This document shows positions 10,076 to 21,700 of a DNA stretch of 64,000 bases, piece after piece. Source of the stretch: Toxotes chatareus (taxonomy: Eukaryota; Chordata; Actinopteri; Toxotidae); assembly GCA_016801885.1 (NCBI GenBank), contig CM028898.1, positions 3,639,177-3,703,176 on the forward strand. The letters are read 5' to 3'. Below the pieces are notes generated by a model. That model was given only the letters and a program-made list of their open reading frames with translations, was not told the DNA's origin and made no database searches. Position 1 is the first letter of the stretch; each line of letters starts with the position of its first letter. The position numbers were made by a program, and so were the translations under genes.

Positions 10076-12344
10076 GTGTTGCAGTGGCCCCCTCAAAGGC
10101 TCACATGATAAATCTCAGAAATCGTGAAGAACACGAAACACGAAAAAAAGTTCTGCTCCACAAATTTGTATCAATTGTAGGGCTTCTTGTCTTCTTGACT
10201 TTTTATTTTTTAAGACTGGATAATCTGACCTCTTTGGTCCCCAAATATTTGTGTAATTAAAACAGTATGGAGGAACTGCTAACAACTCAGATGTATCTCA
10301 GCTGTTGTCAGTCTGCCTGTGTGCAGGTCTCCGTGCAGATCTTTTTAAAGGGACGTCTATTTGGCCTCTTGAGTTAACTTGGCATCATGGGTACGTTTGA
10401 CAGCTTTCCCTGCAGACGAGACATTCTGGTGTGAGACTGTTAGTCCTCCTTATCCGCAAAAAGCTGTAAGCCAAGCTGCTTTTGGCCTGACACGAGTTAT
10501 TTTGGCAGACTCAGGTTCAGTCATCTGGTGCTGAGGGCTGAGATGCATCAGCATTTCTTAGAGCGGTGTTTTATGGTGACAACTCTTTTGTGACTGTGAC
10601 TTCTGTGCTTCTGAAAAACTCATCTCACAAAGTGTGACAACGGGCAAACGCGAGCTGCCATGTCACTGTCATGTTAGTCTGTGGTTTAACTGCATAATTG
10701 TCAGAGATTTTTGAGGTTTGAACACCCTTGGGCTGACCTCAGGCCATCCTGAATACTCCATCCAGCCTGAAATAGATTTTCAAGTTACAAGTTAGGAGAT
10801 AAAATGAGAATCAGAATTCAATATTTGAAAAGTTCAGTGTATGATTTAAATGTCTGGTTCACATGGACAATATCTATAGCAGGTATAGATATAAAAGACA
10901 AGAGAGAGCAATGAGAGATTTGATAGAATTGGCAGGGATGTGGAGAATTGTGTTATCGTCATTCCTCCATCTTACTGTCGCTGACTTTGCACTGTCACAC
11001 CAGCAGCAACAGCAAGAGTGGGATGGGTAAATAAGGACGTACACCCATCCCACATCACCTGATAAAAGAGAAGCTGAACTGGAAAGTTTGGAACAACAGG
11101 TGCTAGACACAACATGCACATGTGCACGGAGAGTGCAGACAATACAGACGAGAGGGAAAAAGGGTGAGATACAGGTTCAGACTAATACACAGAATGAATT
11201 GGGTTGTCTTCTACACTAAATCTAATGTTTGAAATCCTGTCAGCCATGAAAAGTGCACAGTAATAGTAGGGATCCTCATGAATGATGGGCAGTAAGACAA
11301 TTCCTGTGACCCCTGCTGGTTCCAGGATCAGCACCTTGGACAGTGCCTGTAACAGGCTCTGATTAAAGAATCCAGCAGATCGTAGGCCAGACCAGTCAAC
11401 AGCCAACATTTATCACAAGTGAACATGATTTTACATCAGGAAAGTTTCCTGCTCATCAGCTTTGCTGTGATCCACAAGCCCCCAGATGAAGTCCCATTAA
11501 CTTGCAGTGAAAATAAAATCAGTCACAACTACTATAAAAACATAACAAAGACACTGTGTTTTAATCCAAAAGATTCGACTGAATAAACTTGGAATCTGTA
11601 GACTAACAGCTTACTGGTCTGATGTGTAGAAAACATGGAAGGTTAAGAACTGTTAGACTGTGATGGATCCTCTCCATGTGTCAGGGGATATAAATGATCA
11701 TTGTGATTAAATGCACACAGCACTTCTCAGTTTATCCAACGTGTGGAGAGGCACAGCCTGATCATGCTGCTGTGTGGTGGCTACAGGTATTTAATAAACC
11801 CTAAAAGAGTCCTAGCTCTGAGGCTTTTACACCTTCTGTAATGTTTATGGACCGCTCACGGCACTGGAATGTGGCAGAAATGCCTGACAGTCAGGTGTGT
11901 GCCCTGTGTGTGGTGTCCTTTTGAGGACACATGAGATATAAAAACTACATTTTAGTGTGACTTTGCAGCTTCTTCTTATTTGGCGCGAGATTTGTTTGGG
12001 CAGTGTGAGTGCGGGCACACCTGAAAGCAGGTGTCTCACGCTGAAAGTGTGAGAGTTGGCAACCCTGCTCTTTCTTTCTGAACAAAACAGGTGAACCTAC
12101 CAGTCGGTTCATGAGGCATTCTACAAATAAACTGAGATTACAATTAGCATGTACTATGCACACCTGGCGTAGATCATGTGCACTCAGAATCCAGATTTAT
12201 GGCTGTTTGCTGATACACCTTTTAAAGTGGATGTAATGTGCCACATGGCTTAAATTCTCCATATTAATTTTGATTACCTTGGATGCAGCAAGGCAGGAAA
12301 TAGTGTGTAGTTGACACAGGTTTAACCTTGTTAGTCTGCCTTGC
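10076..12344. other. No gene recognised
   Basis: About 2.3 kb of unique sequence. Minus-strand frames at 10874-11119 and 11182-11409 are open, but I recognise no domain and no splice pair framing them. Confidence 0.5.
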
Positions 12345-12640
12345 ATTTTCAGCCTCCATCCTTCTCCCTCCATCATCCATTTCTGCCTCTCTCTGCTCCC
12401 CAGCTGTGCCTGTCCTCATCCTCCTTTCGATATCTCCCTCTATGCCACACTTTCTCGTCTTATCCCTCGCAGTCCTCTTCTTCAATTTGTCCTCTTCTCA
12501 TGGCCTTTGTTCAGATTGACACCATTACACTCTACACTGCCCTCTTCCTATCACCTTCTCCTTTCCTGTTATCCACTCTATTTCACCGCCCAGTTCATAT
12601 CTGACCTCTGCAGACCTCACATTTACTGCTCCCACACTTG
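12345..12640 (+). repeat. Pyrimidine-rich tract
   Basis: About 300 bp of strongly C/T-biased sequence without a regular period. It yields chance open frames rich in Ser, Leu and Pro. It could be low-complexity DNA or a heavily decayed LTR-like copy, and no diagnostic terminus is visible. Confidence 0.5.
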
Positions 12641-12939
12641 ATAAACCCTGAAAAACCCAAGTGTTTCAAATTAACGCTGGTTTTGCCCTTGAGAGCGATG
12701 TTTGGATGTCATAGAGTTTGACTTCCCCTGTTAAACCTCGGTGCGGTCTGGCCTTCCTTTAAAGCTGTCATGTTGAGAGATGACGGATTATGGTTCAGTA
12801 AGAGCTGCTGTAAAAGCCTGTACAGCATAGAGGTTGAGGTTAGTTAACTGTAATTACATTTTACAGTTATTCCATGACACACTTGCTGTTAAACAGTGAT
12901 ATATTGTTATGTGACATAATGCAATTAACTAGGCTCAGG

Positions 12940-13180
12940 CATATGAAACTATAGCCAGGAGTCAGCTTGACTTTTTGTAGCTGGAAACATTAACAAGCAT
13001 GGCTCTGTTCTTTAGGTTCAAACCAGGGCCCTAAAGCTCCCTAATTAACATGTTTTTAATTATTTAAATCTTTGGACAGAGCCAGGGTAGCTGTTTTCTC
13101 CTGGTTGTTTCCAGTCTTAAAGCTGATCATAAAGACTGGCTGTAGATATTTAATATGCAGATGTGAACAGAGGTGTGTAC
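12940..13180 (+). mobile_element. Foldback (long inverted repeat) element, copy 1, decayed
   Basis: Landmarks match the full copy at 41361-41816 in order: a gaaactatagcc block, ggaaac, ggctctgt, ctaaagctccctaattaaca, then the mirrored half with ggacagagccagggtagctg, tgtttccagtctt, ggctgtag and atattta. The outer ends of both arms are missing or unrecognisable. No coding sequence is present, so it is a non-autonomous element. Confidence 0.6.
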
Positions 13181-13199
13181 AGATGTGTCCTGTTTGCTA

Positions 13200-13218
13200 T
13201 TTTTTTTTTTTTTTTTTT
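13200..13218 (+). repeat. Poly-T tract
   Basis: A run of 19 T directly after the foldback element fragment. Confidence 0.9.
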
Positions 13219-13566
13219 GCCTTTTTTCCTTAAATCATGAAAAAAGTTCTCTTCTCCTCTGTTGTATCTTTTCCTGCACCGGCCTTCCTTCCTGTAGCTG
13301 AGTCAGCTCAGTCTATTAAAGCAAGTGTGGGAGATTAGCAAGCAGTAAGAACCTCTGTTCTGACAAAGCAGCCTTCACTGCGTGCTATATTTACCTTTGC
13401 TGATCAATGACACACAGTTCTCTACATACAAACAAATACAAGTTGTACAAGTCAACAAACTGGCTTTGTCCTCAGCGTCTTCTTTTATTTTCCGGTGGCC
13501 TATGAATGGGAAGCATTTGCATTTGGTCTATGCAAATGGAATTATGTTTTTATCAGCATATAGAGG
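13219..13566. other. No gene recognised
   Basis: Unique sequence. A forward frame continues into the adjacent inverted-repeat element and is not credible as a gene. Confidence 0.5.
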
Positions 13567-13690
13567 GGAAGTGAGATCTGATCACAAGTGGACACTGGGG
13601 ACACAAGTGGAGACATCAGGTGTAAAATGTACTCAGAGCTGTCCACTTGTGATCGGATCACCCCGAGATGCTTATTAATGTCACGTCTGA
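13567..13690 (+). mobile_element. Short inverted-repeat MITE, partial
   Basis: Two arms at 13571-13593 and 13641-13662 face each other. The core gatcacaagtggac is matched perfectly (14 bp) by gtccacttgtgatc, with further matches outward, around a 47-bp loop. The text resembles a teleost hAT-like MITE family that I recall but cannot name with certainty. No coding capacity. Confidence 0.55.
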
Positions 13691-14251
13691 ACAGGGCCCG
13701 TGTGTCCGCGTTTACGTTAAACAAATCTCTTGCAAATTAACTGAACTGTGAAACTTCTGTCACAACAATTCAAGATGCTTGTGCCTATAGGGAAATGTTA
13801 AACACTGTCTTAAAGATTTCTCATCATCACCAAGGAGTATTAAATAAGATCATAAACAAAACACCAGTAGAAATATTGAATCCTCCTTCCACTGAAAAAT
13901 TTGTCTTACTCTACAGCACTTGGATGTTTGAAAGTCACCAGCCAAAGTTTCCATCCAAGTTAAAAGTAAATTTGCAACAAATTTCCACAAGAATATGAAT
14001 TAATGTACCTTTCCATCTAACTGCTTTGAGTAAATATTAGGAGTAGTGTGCACGAATTATCTAGTAGAGCGCTGTTAAACCGTTGCAGAAGAAGAGGGTG
14101 CAGTGAGATGATTAAAAGAGTGGCAGTCAAACCTCCAAACAAAATAATAGAGAAAACATTTGTTCATTTCATCTGTTAATTTGAAGAACGTTAGTCTTGT
14201 CATCACTCCGCACAGACCTGATGTTTTTTTTTTTTGTCTGTGTCTCTGCAG
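13691..14251. other. No gene recognised
   Basis: Unique sequence ending in a T run and pyrimidine tract that form the acceptor of the candidate exon that follows. Confidence 0.5.
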
Positions 14252-14289
14252 TGGAGCAGAAGCTTCAGCAGATGTTTAAGTCACATACT
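14252..14289 (+). other. Candidate 38-nt microexon
   Basis: A strong acceptor (T run, then gtctgtgtctctgcag) is followed by 38 nt and a consensus donor gtaagt. In the frame that begins with the third base the peptide is EQKLQQMFKSHT, hydrophilic and exon-like. The next acceptor at 14468 would continue in phase for 32 more codons. No known protein was recognised. The neighbouring candidate exon and a poly-A signal at 15000 make a short plus-strand transcript conceivable. Confidence 0.22.
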
Positions 14290-14468
14290 GTAAGTATGTC
14301 ATGATTTATTTCCACTGTTTCCACCCTCACGCATTTTGTTAGACATGCACCAACTCACTGATTTATGCCGAGAGTTTGACCGTTGTCACATTCACCTCCT
14401 GAGGAGATACATTCTCTTTGTCTTCTCCCTAAAGCTGAGTTTAACACATGTATTTTATCTCCTCACAG

Positions 14469-15005
14469 GATTCTGTGGCATCACACGTTTGTAAGCCAAT
14501 CATGGTCCAGTGTTTAACTTTGGCAAATGTGATGTGGAAACCGAAACCTGCACGTCTCATACACTGAGGATGGACTTCCTGATTAAGTAGGAGACGTCTG
14601 ATGTCCAGCAGGTAAACTTTTGAGTAAACATGTTTGAATATTTATAGATTTGGGGTTTTTAACATTTTAGCATTTTTGTATATTTCTAAAATCTCCTCCC
14701 AATTTCCTTGATCCCTCCCTGTACCCTATGAAGCACAGATGCATTTTAATAATAGCGACTCATTTATTCAGTCAGCCAGCATGGGACACTCACTCCTCTT
14801 GACCTGCATGCTCTTTGGTCTGGTCAGTAAAAACACTTGGCTGCACTTGCTCTGCACTGAAATATGACACTTCACGTGCAACCTTGCTGTGACATTGATG
14901 TGCTGGGGAAGATGCCAGTAGCTATCTTTATTTTAAGCACCTTGTGCTTTTGTGGCCTGCATGATATTGTAGCTTTTGTACTGTATTTATCCACGTGCAA
15001 ATAAA
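14469..15005 (+). other. Candidate terminal exon(s) with poly-A signal
   Basis: An acceptor (ttatctcctcacag) precedes a frame in phase with the candidate microexon. It runs 32 codons (beginning DSVASHVCKPIM) to a TGA at 14565. A possible donor (cag/gtaaac) lies at 14612. Further on, a short hydrophobic frame begins at the ATG of MGHSLLLTCMLFG (about 14780), and a canonical AATAAA lies at 15000-15005 after a T-rich stretch. These could be the 3' end of an unknown gene or a non-coding RNA, or coincidence. No homology is recognised. Confidence 0.18.
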
Positions 15006-15181
15006 CTAAACTAATGACCTGTGATGGTAGATGGAGGAGGATGACTTTATTACTTTTTACAGCTTATAACATTAGCTTATAGATGAGATATATTGTGTGT
15101 TATTGGAAGTTTATACGTGAATATGTTGCTATTTAGATCAGAGAAGTGGAGACAGAGAGGATTTGGGGGCTGTCATTGGAA

Positions 15182-15221
15182 ATACACACACACATACAAA
15201 CACACACATAAACATATATAT
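15182..15221 (+). repeat. Imperfect (CA)n microsatellite
   Basis: CA units interrupted by TA and AA, ending in a short ATATAT stretch. Confidence 0.85.
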
Positions 15222-15361
15222 TATCTGGGGTATTTTTAGCTGACACTGCTGCGATCCACAGAGGTCTATGTCCAGCTGTGAGGGTCAAAAATGGGTCACG
15301 TAGCTGCCCAACAAGCATGATGACCTCAGAAAACCCTCATGACAGGACCTCAGTGTGATGG

Positions 15362-15364
<3 letters not shown>

Positions 15365-15418
<54 letters not shown>
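15365..15418 (+). repeat. (AG)n microsatellite, 54 bp
   Basis: About 27 perfect AG units. Purine/pyrimidine strand asymmetry of this kind can form triplex DNA. Confidence 0.97.
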
Positions 15419-15421
<3 letters not shown>

Positions 15422-15794
15422 GGACTAAAGGGAAAGCTGAGCCACCATAGCGTCATGGATAACTGGATGTTCTGAGGACTAGCAGGAGTTAAAAGCATTA
15501 AAGACTGGGGTGTGTGAAGGATCAACACCACATTCTGTAACATGCATATATTGTGTACGCTGAGACACAGGAAAATGGCTGGAGCTGTTAGCTAAAGAAT
15601 GTATAAGCAAACAGAAAGCACAGCTGGGTTCTTCGGCCAGTGATTTAACTTCGGGCAACAGAACTCGTCCCCTGAAGGCACCCTCTGAATGAAGGACAAT
15701 GGAGTGATAGGAGGCTCTGAGCTGGATACATACCTGAGGAGGAAATGGATTTTGTGCAATGTCTGACATTCTAATTGGGCCCCCTGTTGGATTA
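15419..15794. other. No gene recognised; juxtaposed splice motif on minus strand
   Basis: On the minus strand an acceptor-like tract (ccatttcctcctcag) is immediately followed by gtatgt at 15733-15728. The minus-strand open frames here have no recognisable domain. Confidence 0.45.
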
Positions 15795-15863
15795 TTACAT
15801 TTACACTTAAGGCATTAAACTGACATTCTAACCATGTGACCATTAGTTAGCAGCTCAGGGCTC
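15795..15863 (+). repeat. Teleost interspersed repeat fragment
   Basis: The words acatttacacttaaggcatt, gacattctaacc and attagttagcagctcaggg match, in order, a common fish repeat that I remember as beginning ACATTTACACTTAYGGCATT. Only about 70 bp is recognisable. Confidence 0.4.
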
Positions 15864-18548
15864 ATCGTCCTGCTAAGTGCAGTATATACCACACTGTACA
15901 AGAATTTAATTTAATGTTTGAGTGTATGTAAGTTAGTTGTTTTACTTCCTGCCCTTGTGTGTTTCCCACCTTTCTGATTACCTGCCCTTCCCCAGTTACT
16001 TTCACCCTGAAATGGATGGGCTGCATTAGCTCCCCTTACCTTGATCATAGTTTGTTTTCTATGAACATGATCTTTCCCTAACCTTTACCATACAGTAGCT
16101 GCCATAAGCAGGAACATCTGCTTTCTTGCATTGGATGTAAAACAACCAACCAAACTTATTGCTGAATAGAGTTTTGCAGAACTGTCAAATATGCTCATAG
16201 GAGCACTTCACTCCCATCACAGCAAAACACACAGGACCAGATTTACTTTAGCATTTTGCATTGGTGCTGCAAAACCAAATGTGACGCATTCAACAGCTGC
16301 AGATTGTAATATGCACCTCTACTTATTATTATTAAATAGTAATTTTAGGATTGTGCAATGTTTTTTTTCCCTCATGTTAAGACATTCACTGCATGTGTTT
16401 GGCTGCATTCACCTCAGTACTAACATCCATATCCACACCACCTCCACCTGCTCTGTGTGTGTGTTGCAGTGTCTCTGATTGTATCACCAGGAGATGAACA
16501 TGTCTAATGCTTTCTAATGAATTAATAACCATCGTTTATTGTATTTTATGAGTAATATTTTGAGTTTTTTTAGCATAATGGTGTTCTCAGGTGGGGCTGC
16601 ACCACAGCCAAAGTAAATGTTTTGTTACCATGATCACTACGTTATCAGTTCTTTTCTGAGCCTAATGATCTCATAGAAATCCCAACTCTCTGAGTTCTCC
16701 TTCCCTCTCAGTGTGCTTGACAAATTCAATGAAAACTGCAGCGCACATTTGTGCAAAGCTGTTTCCTCTGTAACTGTGACCCTGAGATATCAATCAGCTT
16801 TTGTTGCTTCCCTTGCTGATGCACTACAATAGAGATGAATGGACTTTGCCCTGCGATTTTCATAAGATTTCCCCCGTCAGAAACAATGTCCTGATTTTCA
16901 TGGTTGACAGTTAAAATGTCTCTTCTTCTTCTTTTGCCACAGTATGTTATATCTCATACTTGCTCATCAAGGGAATTATGTGGTTTAGGTTGTCAGGAAC
17001 TGCATTATTATCATTATTATTACTGCATGATCATCTTCTGAGTCAGCATGGAGCATGACCTCTGAGGAACATGTCCAACATCAGCTGAATCCACACAGTG
17101 AAGAATTCAGGCTGTCAGGCTACTGATTTTACTTTTAGGGGTAAACAAAATGGACTATGTGGGATTATGGGTCTCTATAGCTTCCAGGCTGTTGTACTTG
17201 ACATCAGTTTGATTAAAAAAAAACAAAAAAAAACTGTAACTAAATATGAAAGTCTTTGTGCTAATTCCTGGAAACAAAATGTAATTTGCATGTTTCCACA
17301 GTGTCAGAGCCTGATTCATTCTCCACTGCTCTGATGTCAGTCCTGATAATAGCCCTCTGACAATCAGAGAACCATTTACTTCCTTTTCACTAGAAGCTGG
17401 GTTGATTGCATTTGTTGGCTTTCTCTCCCTCCATATCTCCCAGCAACCATTATTCTCCTCCAGCACCAACCCTCCATCAAAGAACGTTATTAGTGGTTTG
17501 GTTTGATATTTGAGTCAGAGGCAGAGTGGGCAAGGCTGCAAAGGCTGTCACGCACCAGAATTACCTGCTCAGCAGGGCAGCGGGCCCATGTATAGATCTC
17601 CCACAATTACTAAAAAAAAACAGAGCTATAGGAATAGAACAGAGATAATGAGGATGGTGAATGTGGGAAGAGAACTTTTTTTTTTTTTAAGTAATTCACA
17701 TCACTCACTCAACAAAATCCAGAGAGCTGAGCACCAAACTTTGACTGTCCCCATCTGTCACTGGGTTTCTCCTTTCAACTCGTTTCTGCCTGTCTGGCTG
17801 AGCGATACCAAGATCTTGGTTTGAGATCAGTTGGTGTCTGATGTAAGAGCTTTAAAGAGCCAAGAGAGCGAGTTGAGCCACAGAACAGACTGCACTTTTT
17901 TGGGGGGGAGTGCTTGCACATGAAAGCACTTTTATGCAAAACCTTAGGTCATATCACATTTATTACTGCACTAATCTTGGGTAGTTGTGTGATATCAGGA
18001 GTAGAAACATATGTCCATGATGTAGTGTACTAAAAGCAAAAGCAAGTGATCACGACTCTTGTTAACTGAGATGACACCAGAGTGCACCATGAGTCATGGT
18101 TGTTAAAAAGTTCACACATTCTTTATCAGACGCTGGTGAGGAAAAGGAAGAAGAGATTTGTTTCTGTTCCTAGTTTAGATAAAATTCTCAAAATATTCAA
18201 CATAAATTTATCCACATCTGTGTGGATTTGGCAATAAGCCACACTGACTGCTCTTCTGCCTGTCTCTCTAGATAAATTAACATTTAGTGATTTAGTAAAG
18301 CCATCTTCAGATTAGTTTTTTTGTTCCTCTCCCCACTCTGTCACAACTTGAGAGAGTACAAAATAAACACAATTATTTTGGCTATATAACGATGGCACGG
18401 CTCAGTAAGCATCTCTTTTCATAAGCAGCAGAGATGATCATTTTGAGATGTGAGAAGCAAAAGTGTTTTCTGTGCAAATCTTCCCATCAAATTACTTGTG
18501 TGGGAGCCTCTGTATGAAGTGATAGTTAATATTCCTTGTTGGAGGAGA
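15864..18548. other. No gene recognised
   Basis: Unique sequence with A runs near 17213-17233 and a T run near 17677-17688. Several 60-105 codon frames on both strands overlap and carry no domain signature. Confidence 0.5.
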
Positions 18549-18751
18549 GACACAAAACAACTACAAAGAATCACAGAAACCACCACAACAAATTGCAAAG
18601 CCACAAAATGATGCTAAACAATTACAAAGAATCGCAAAACAGCCACAAAAAGACTAAAAAGTGATGCAAAGCAACTATTAAAAAGAAACACAGAGCTGCA
18701 ACAAAAGGATGCAAATAACCATAAACAGATGCAGAGTGACTACGAAGAGAC
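18549..18751 (+). repeat. Degenerate ~20-bp minisatellite
   Basis: About ten units of roughly 19-22 bp with the theme acaaaacaactacaaagaat/atgc: acaaaacaactacaaagaat, then acagaaaccaccacaacaaa, aaacaattacaaagaatcgc, aaaacagccacaaaaagact and further variants. Unit length and sequence vary. It is A- and C-rich and virtually free of G/T runs. It belongs to a class of minisatellite common in teleost introns. Confidence 0.8.
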
Positions 18752-21700
18752 TTTACAAAGTTCTGTCTCATAATCCATCCACAATCGTTATTGACAGACC
18801 GACCCAGGCCAACACAGAGATCGCCAGAGCAACACTACCATCCCTCCAAATGCTACCTGAGCAGATTTTCTTGCACAGCAGGATGGATCAGTTAGTCCTG
18901 TACCCTGCATGGCAGACGTTTTATAGTACCTACAGTATTTCATGTCACTTGCTTTCCCATAATCAGGTTCCCAGCAGATCCTTCAGCTATCGCTGTGGCA
19001 ACCTCAATGTGACCTTAAAGGAAACTTGAAATTTAGTCTAACATAGTCGACTATAATTGCAGAGCTGGAAACAGCTTTATTATAAAAGCTAATCCAACCA
19101 GTCCACGTAAATACAAACCTGGCTTTGAACTATCAAACACGCAGGGAGTCTAAACTCAGTGCTTGATGTTTTTGGCTCTGGCCTGATTGGAATCATCGTT
19201 GGGACTGACATCAGTTTTAAAAATGCTTCCTCTATAAAAAAAAAAATAAAATAAAAAAATAGCCATTTAGCATAAACACAGCTTACTGACAAACCTTCAC
19301 AGCAGAGACACTACACAGCACCAGCACATGTGCTTAGTGTCCTAAAAAAGTTACCAGGAATCATTAAAATGACAAAGCTTCGAAAAGACACTTATGACAG
19401 TTTTAAAGTGCAGCTCAGTGTCTCATTCACGAACACAGTCTGTTAAAGCAAGAATAACCCACACAATTAAAAGAGAGAGAGAGAGAGAAAAAAAACAGGC
19501 TCCACACCAAAGCCCACGTACTGGAACACACAGTATGAACACACGCACACACACACTGGAGCACACAGTGAAAATAGTGTTGCGCAAGTTGTGTCAGGTC
19601 AGCAGCCATGTTTGATTTTCTAAGCCAGGCTAATGCTGGTTAGTTTTAGCCTCAGTGTTCAATCAAAGTGCCAGGAGTTTGAAAAGTCTGGAAGGATACT
19701 TCAGACAGAAGGCGTATGTCAGGCTGAGGAGACGCTGATGAGAAAGCAGCATGCACTCACCACATTATCCAGACCAGTCAGTTCGGAGGTCTAGCTTTTT
19801 AAATTCCCCATGCATATCCTTCTCTGTTGTTCCCTGCAAAGCACACAGATAAAGGACTCTTATTATTATCACATTTCTGATGGAAGCACAAATATCAAAT
19901 TCAAGAGATGGCAGCTGACTGAATTCAGAAGAGGCTTTATTCCTTTAGTTTTGCTTGAGTAACATATTATCATATTAAAAAAAAGAAAAAGATGAGCTAC
20001 AGAGTTCCTCAATGAAGAGGAAGTTTAATTTGAAATCGTTTCGTCAACAAAAAAAGTGTCTTTTTGTAAACAACTACAAAGTAATAAATCATTTTATTAA
20101 CATGACCCTGTGTGAACTTTTTCACACTTTCACTTCACCAACACACACTGTGCTTCACTGATCTGCAGCCATCCAGCTGTGACATACATGTAGACCCAAA
20201 GGGAACAGCTCTACATCTTCAGAAACCTTTGTTCATCTTTAAGACATGGATTTGTCGGTTACTTGGACGTACAGGGGGAATACAAAATAAAGACATTCTG
20301 TCCAATATGATGAGACAGAGAATTCCTGCTGTGACCTTGTCACACAGGATCTTGCTTGACTCGACTTGTGGCTGCAGCGAGTGAGATGATCAGACCGTGA
20401 AATTTAAATTAAAAATTAAGACAGATATTTCAACCACTTGTGCCGAACTAATTGAAAATGTCTAAAAATAAATAAGAAAACAATAACCAGAAGCACTTTA
20501 GTGTTTCCTTTAAAAGCCTAAACCTTTCCAGAGAAATTAATTTTCCAGAGAACAAGCCTTTAAATTAAGTTTGGAAAATATAGGCCTTGACCTAAAATAA
20601 GGAGAAAAACCACAATGAAAGAATTCATGCAGCTGAAGAAAACAGGTTGAACGATTCACAAAATTTGCCACTTTTATTTGGAGGAATTTTTTTTTCTATT
20701 ATTCTCAATCCACTCAACGCAGCCTTTTCAATTTGCTCCATGATTGGATCCTTTTAGAAGTCTTAAGTTTTCCAATTACAGGGGCTTTGGGATTCTTTTG
20801 GGATTTCTCCGGTAAGCTTTCAATGACAGCTCTTCAGCTCCCATTGTTTGTCTCTAAGTTACCTCTCCTTAGACAGAGGAAGTGTGAAATTGTCACTCAG
20901 AGGTGTACATGAAAGACCAGACAATGTCTTCAATAGCTTTCAATTTTTTTTAGTGTGATTGCTTGAAGATCCAAACTCAGTGTGGAGTCTGTGTGGGTAC
21001 TGAGCTGCACTAAGTGTGATGGAGGCTATAGGTTTTCTGAGCTTTATCTCCAATGGACTGCAGTGTTTTCTGGAAGGTCGTTGGCCTTATTTAGAGTCAC
21101 AGAGAGACAGCAATTTAAGCTGTAAGCTGTGGGTTGGCATGGCATGGGTTGGACTCACCTACAAGAAATCGTCACAAGGAACAACCCAGTTCCTTTACCT
21201 GCCTGTTCAAGTTTTAAGTATTTAGTACGGTGAGACAACCTTTCCTCTTTAGTGTCATGAAGCAGTGTCAGTTACTAAAGATGGCTGCCCAGCTTTCAGG
21301 ACACACAAGTGTTCTTTTGGTGCCTTGGAGTTGGTATATAATATATAATAGATAATATGATGTGATGTCCAAATAATGAGGGTGCTTGGATACCACTTCT
21401 AACATTTCATCATTTTATTTACTGCTGTCCTCCCACATCACAAAACAGAATGTGGAGCATTAGCTTCTGTATCCTCTCACTTATAAAAACCCCGCAAAAA
21501 ACTGTAAACTGTGTAAAGACTTTACACTGTTTTTTTTTCTATCTGTTTATTAACTCAGCTTTTGGCCGCTGCTGTTTATGAAATGTTTGTCTCTGAGATT
21601 TTTTGCCCCCCCCTTTAATACAAATGAGGTAAATTTAAAAAAAAAAATCGTTTAAAAAAATATAAGGATAAGGAAGTTATAGCTCAAGTTAACACTGGCT

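Noticed and set aside
14700..14860. Similarity of the hydrophobic frame around MGHSLLLTCMLFG to glypican C-terminal GPI tails
   Set aside because: Only a few residues match, and the upstream glypican sequence expected in the same exon is absent.
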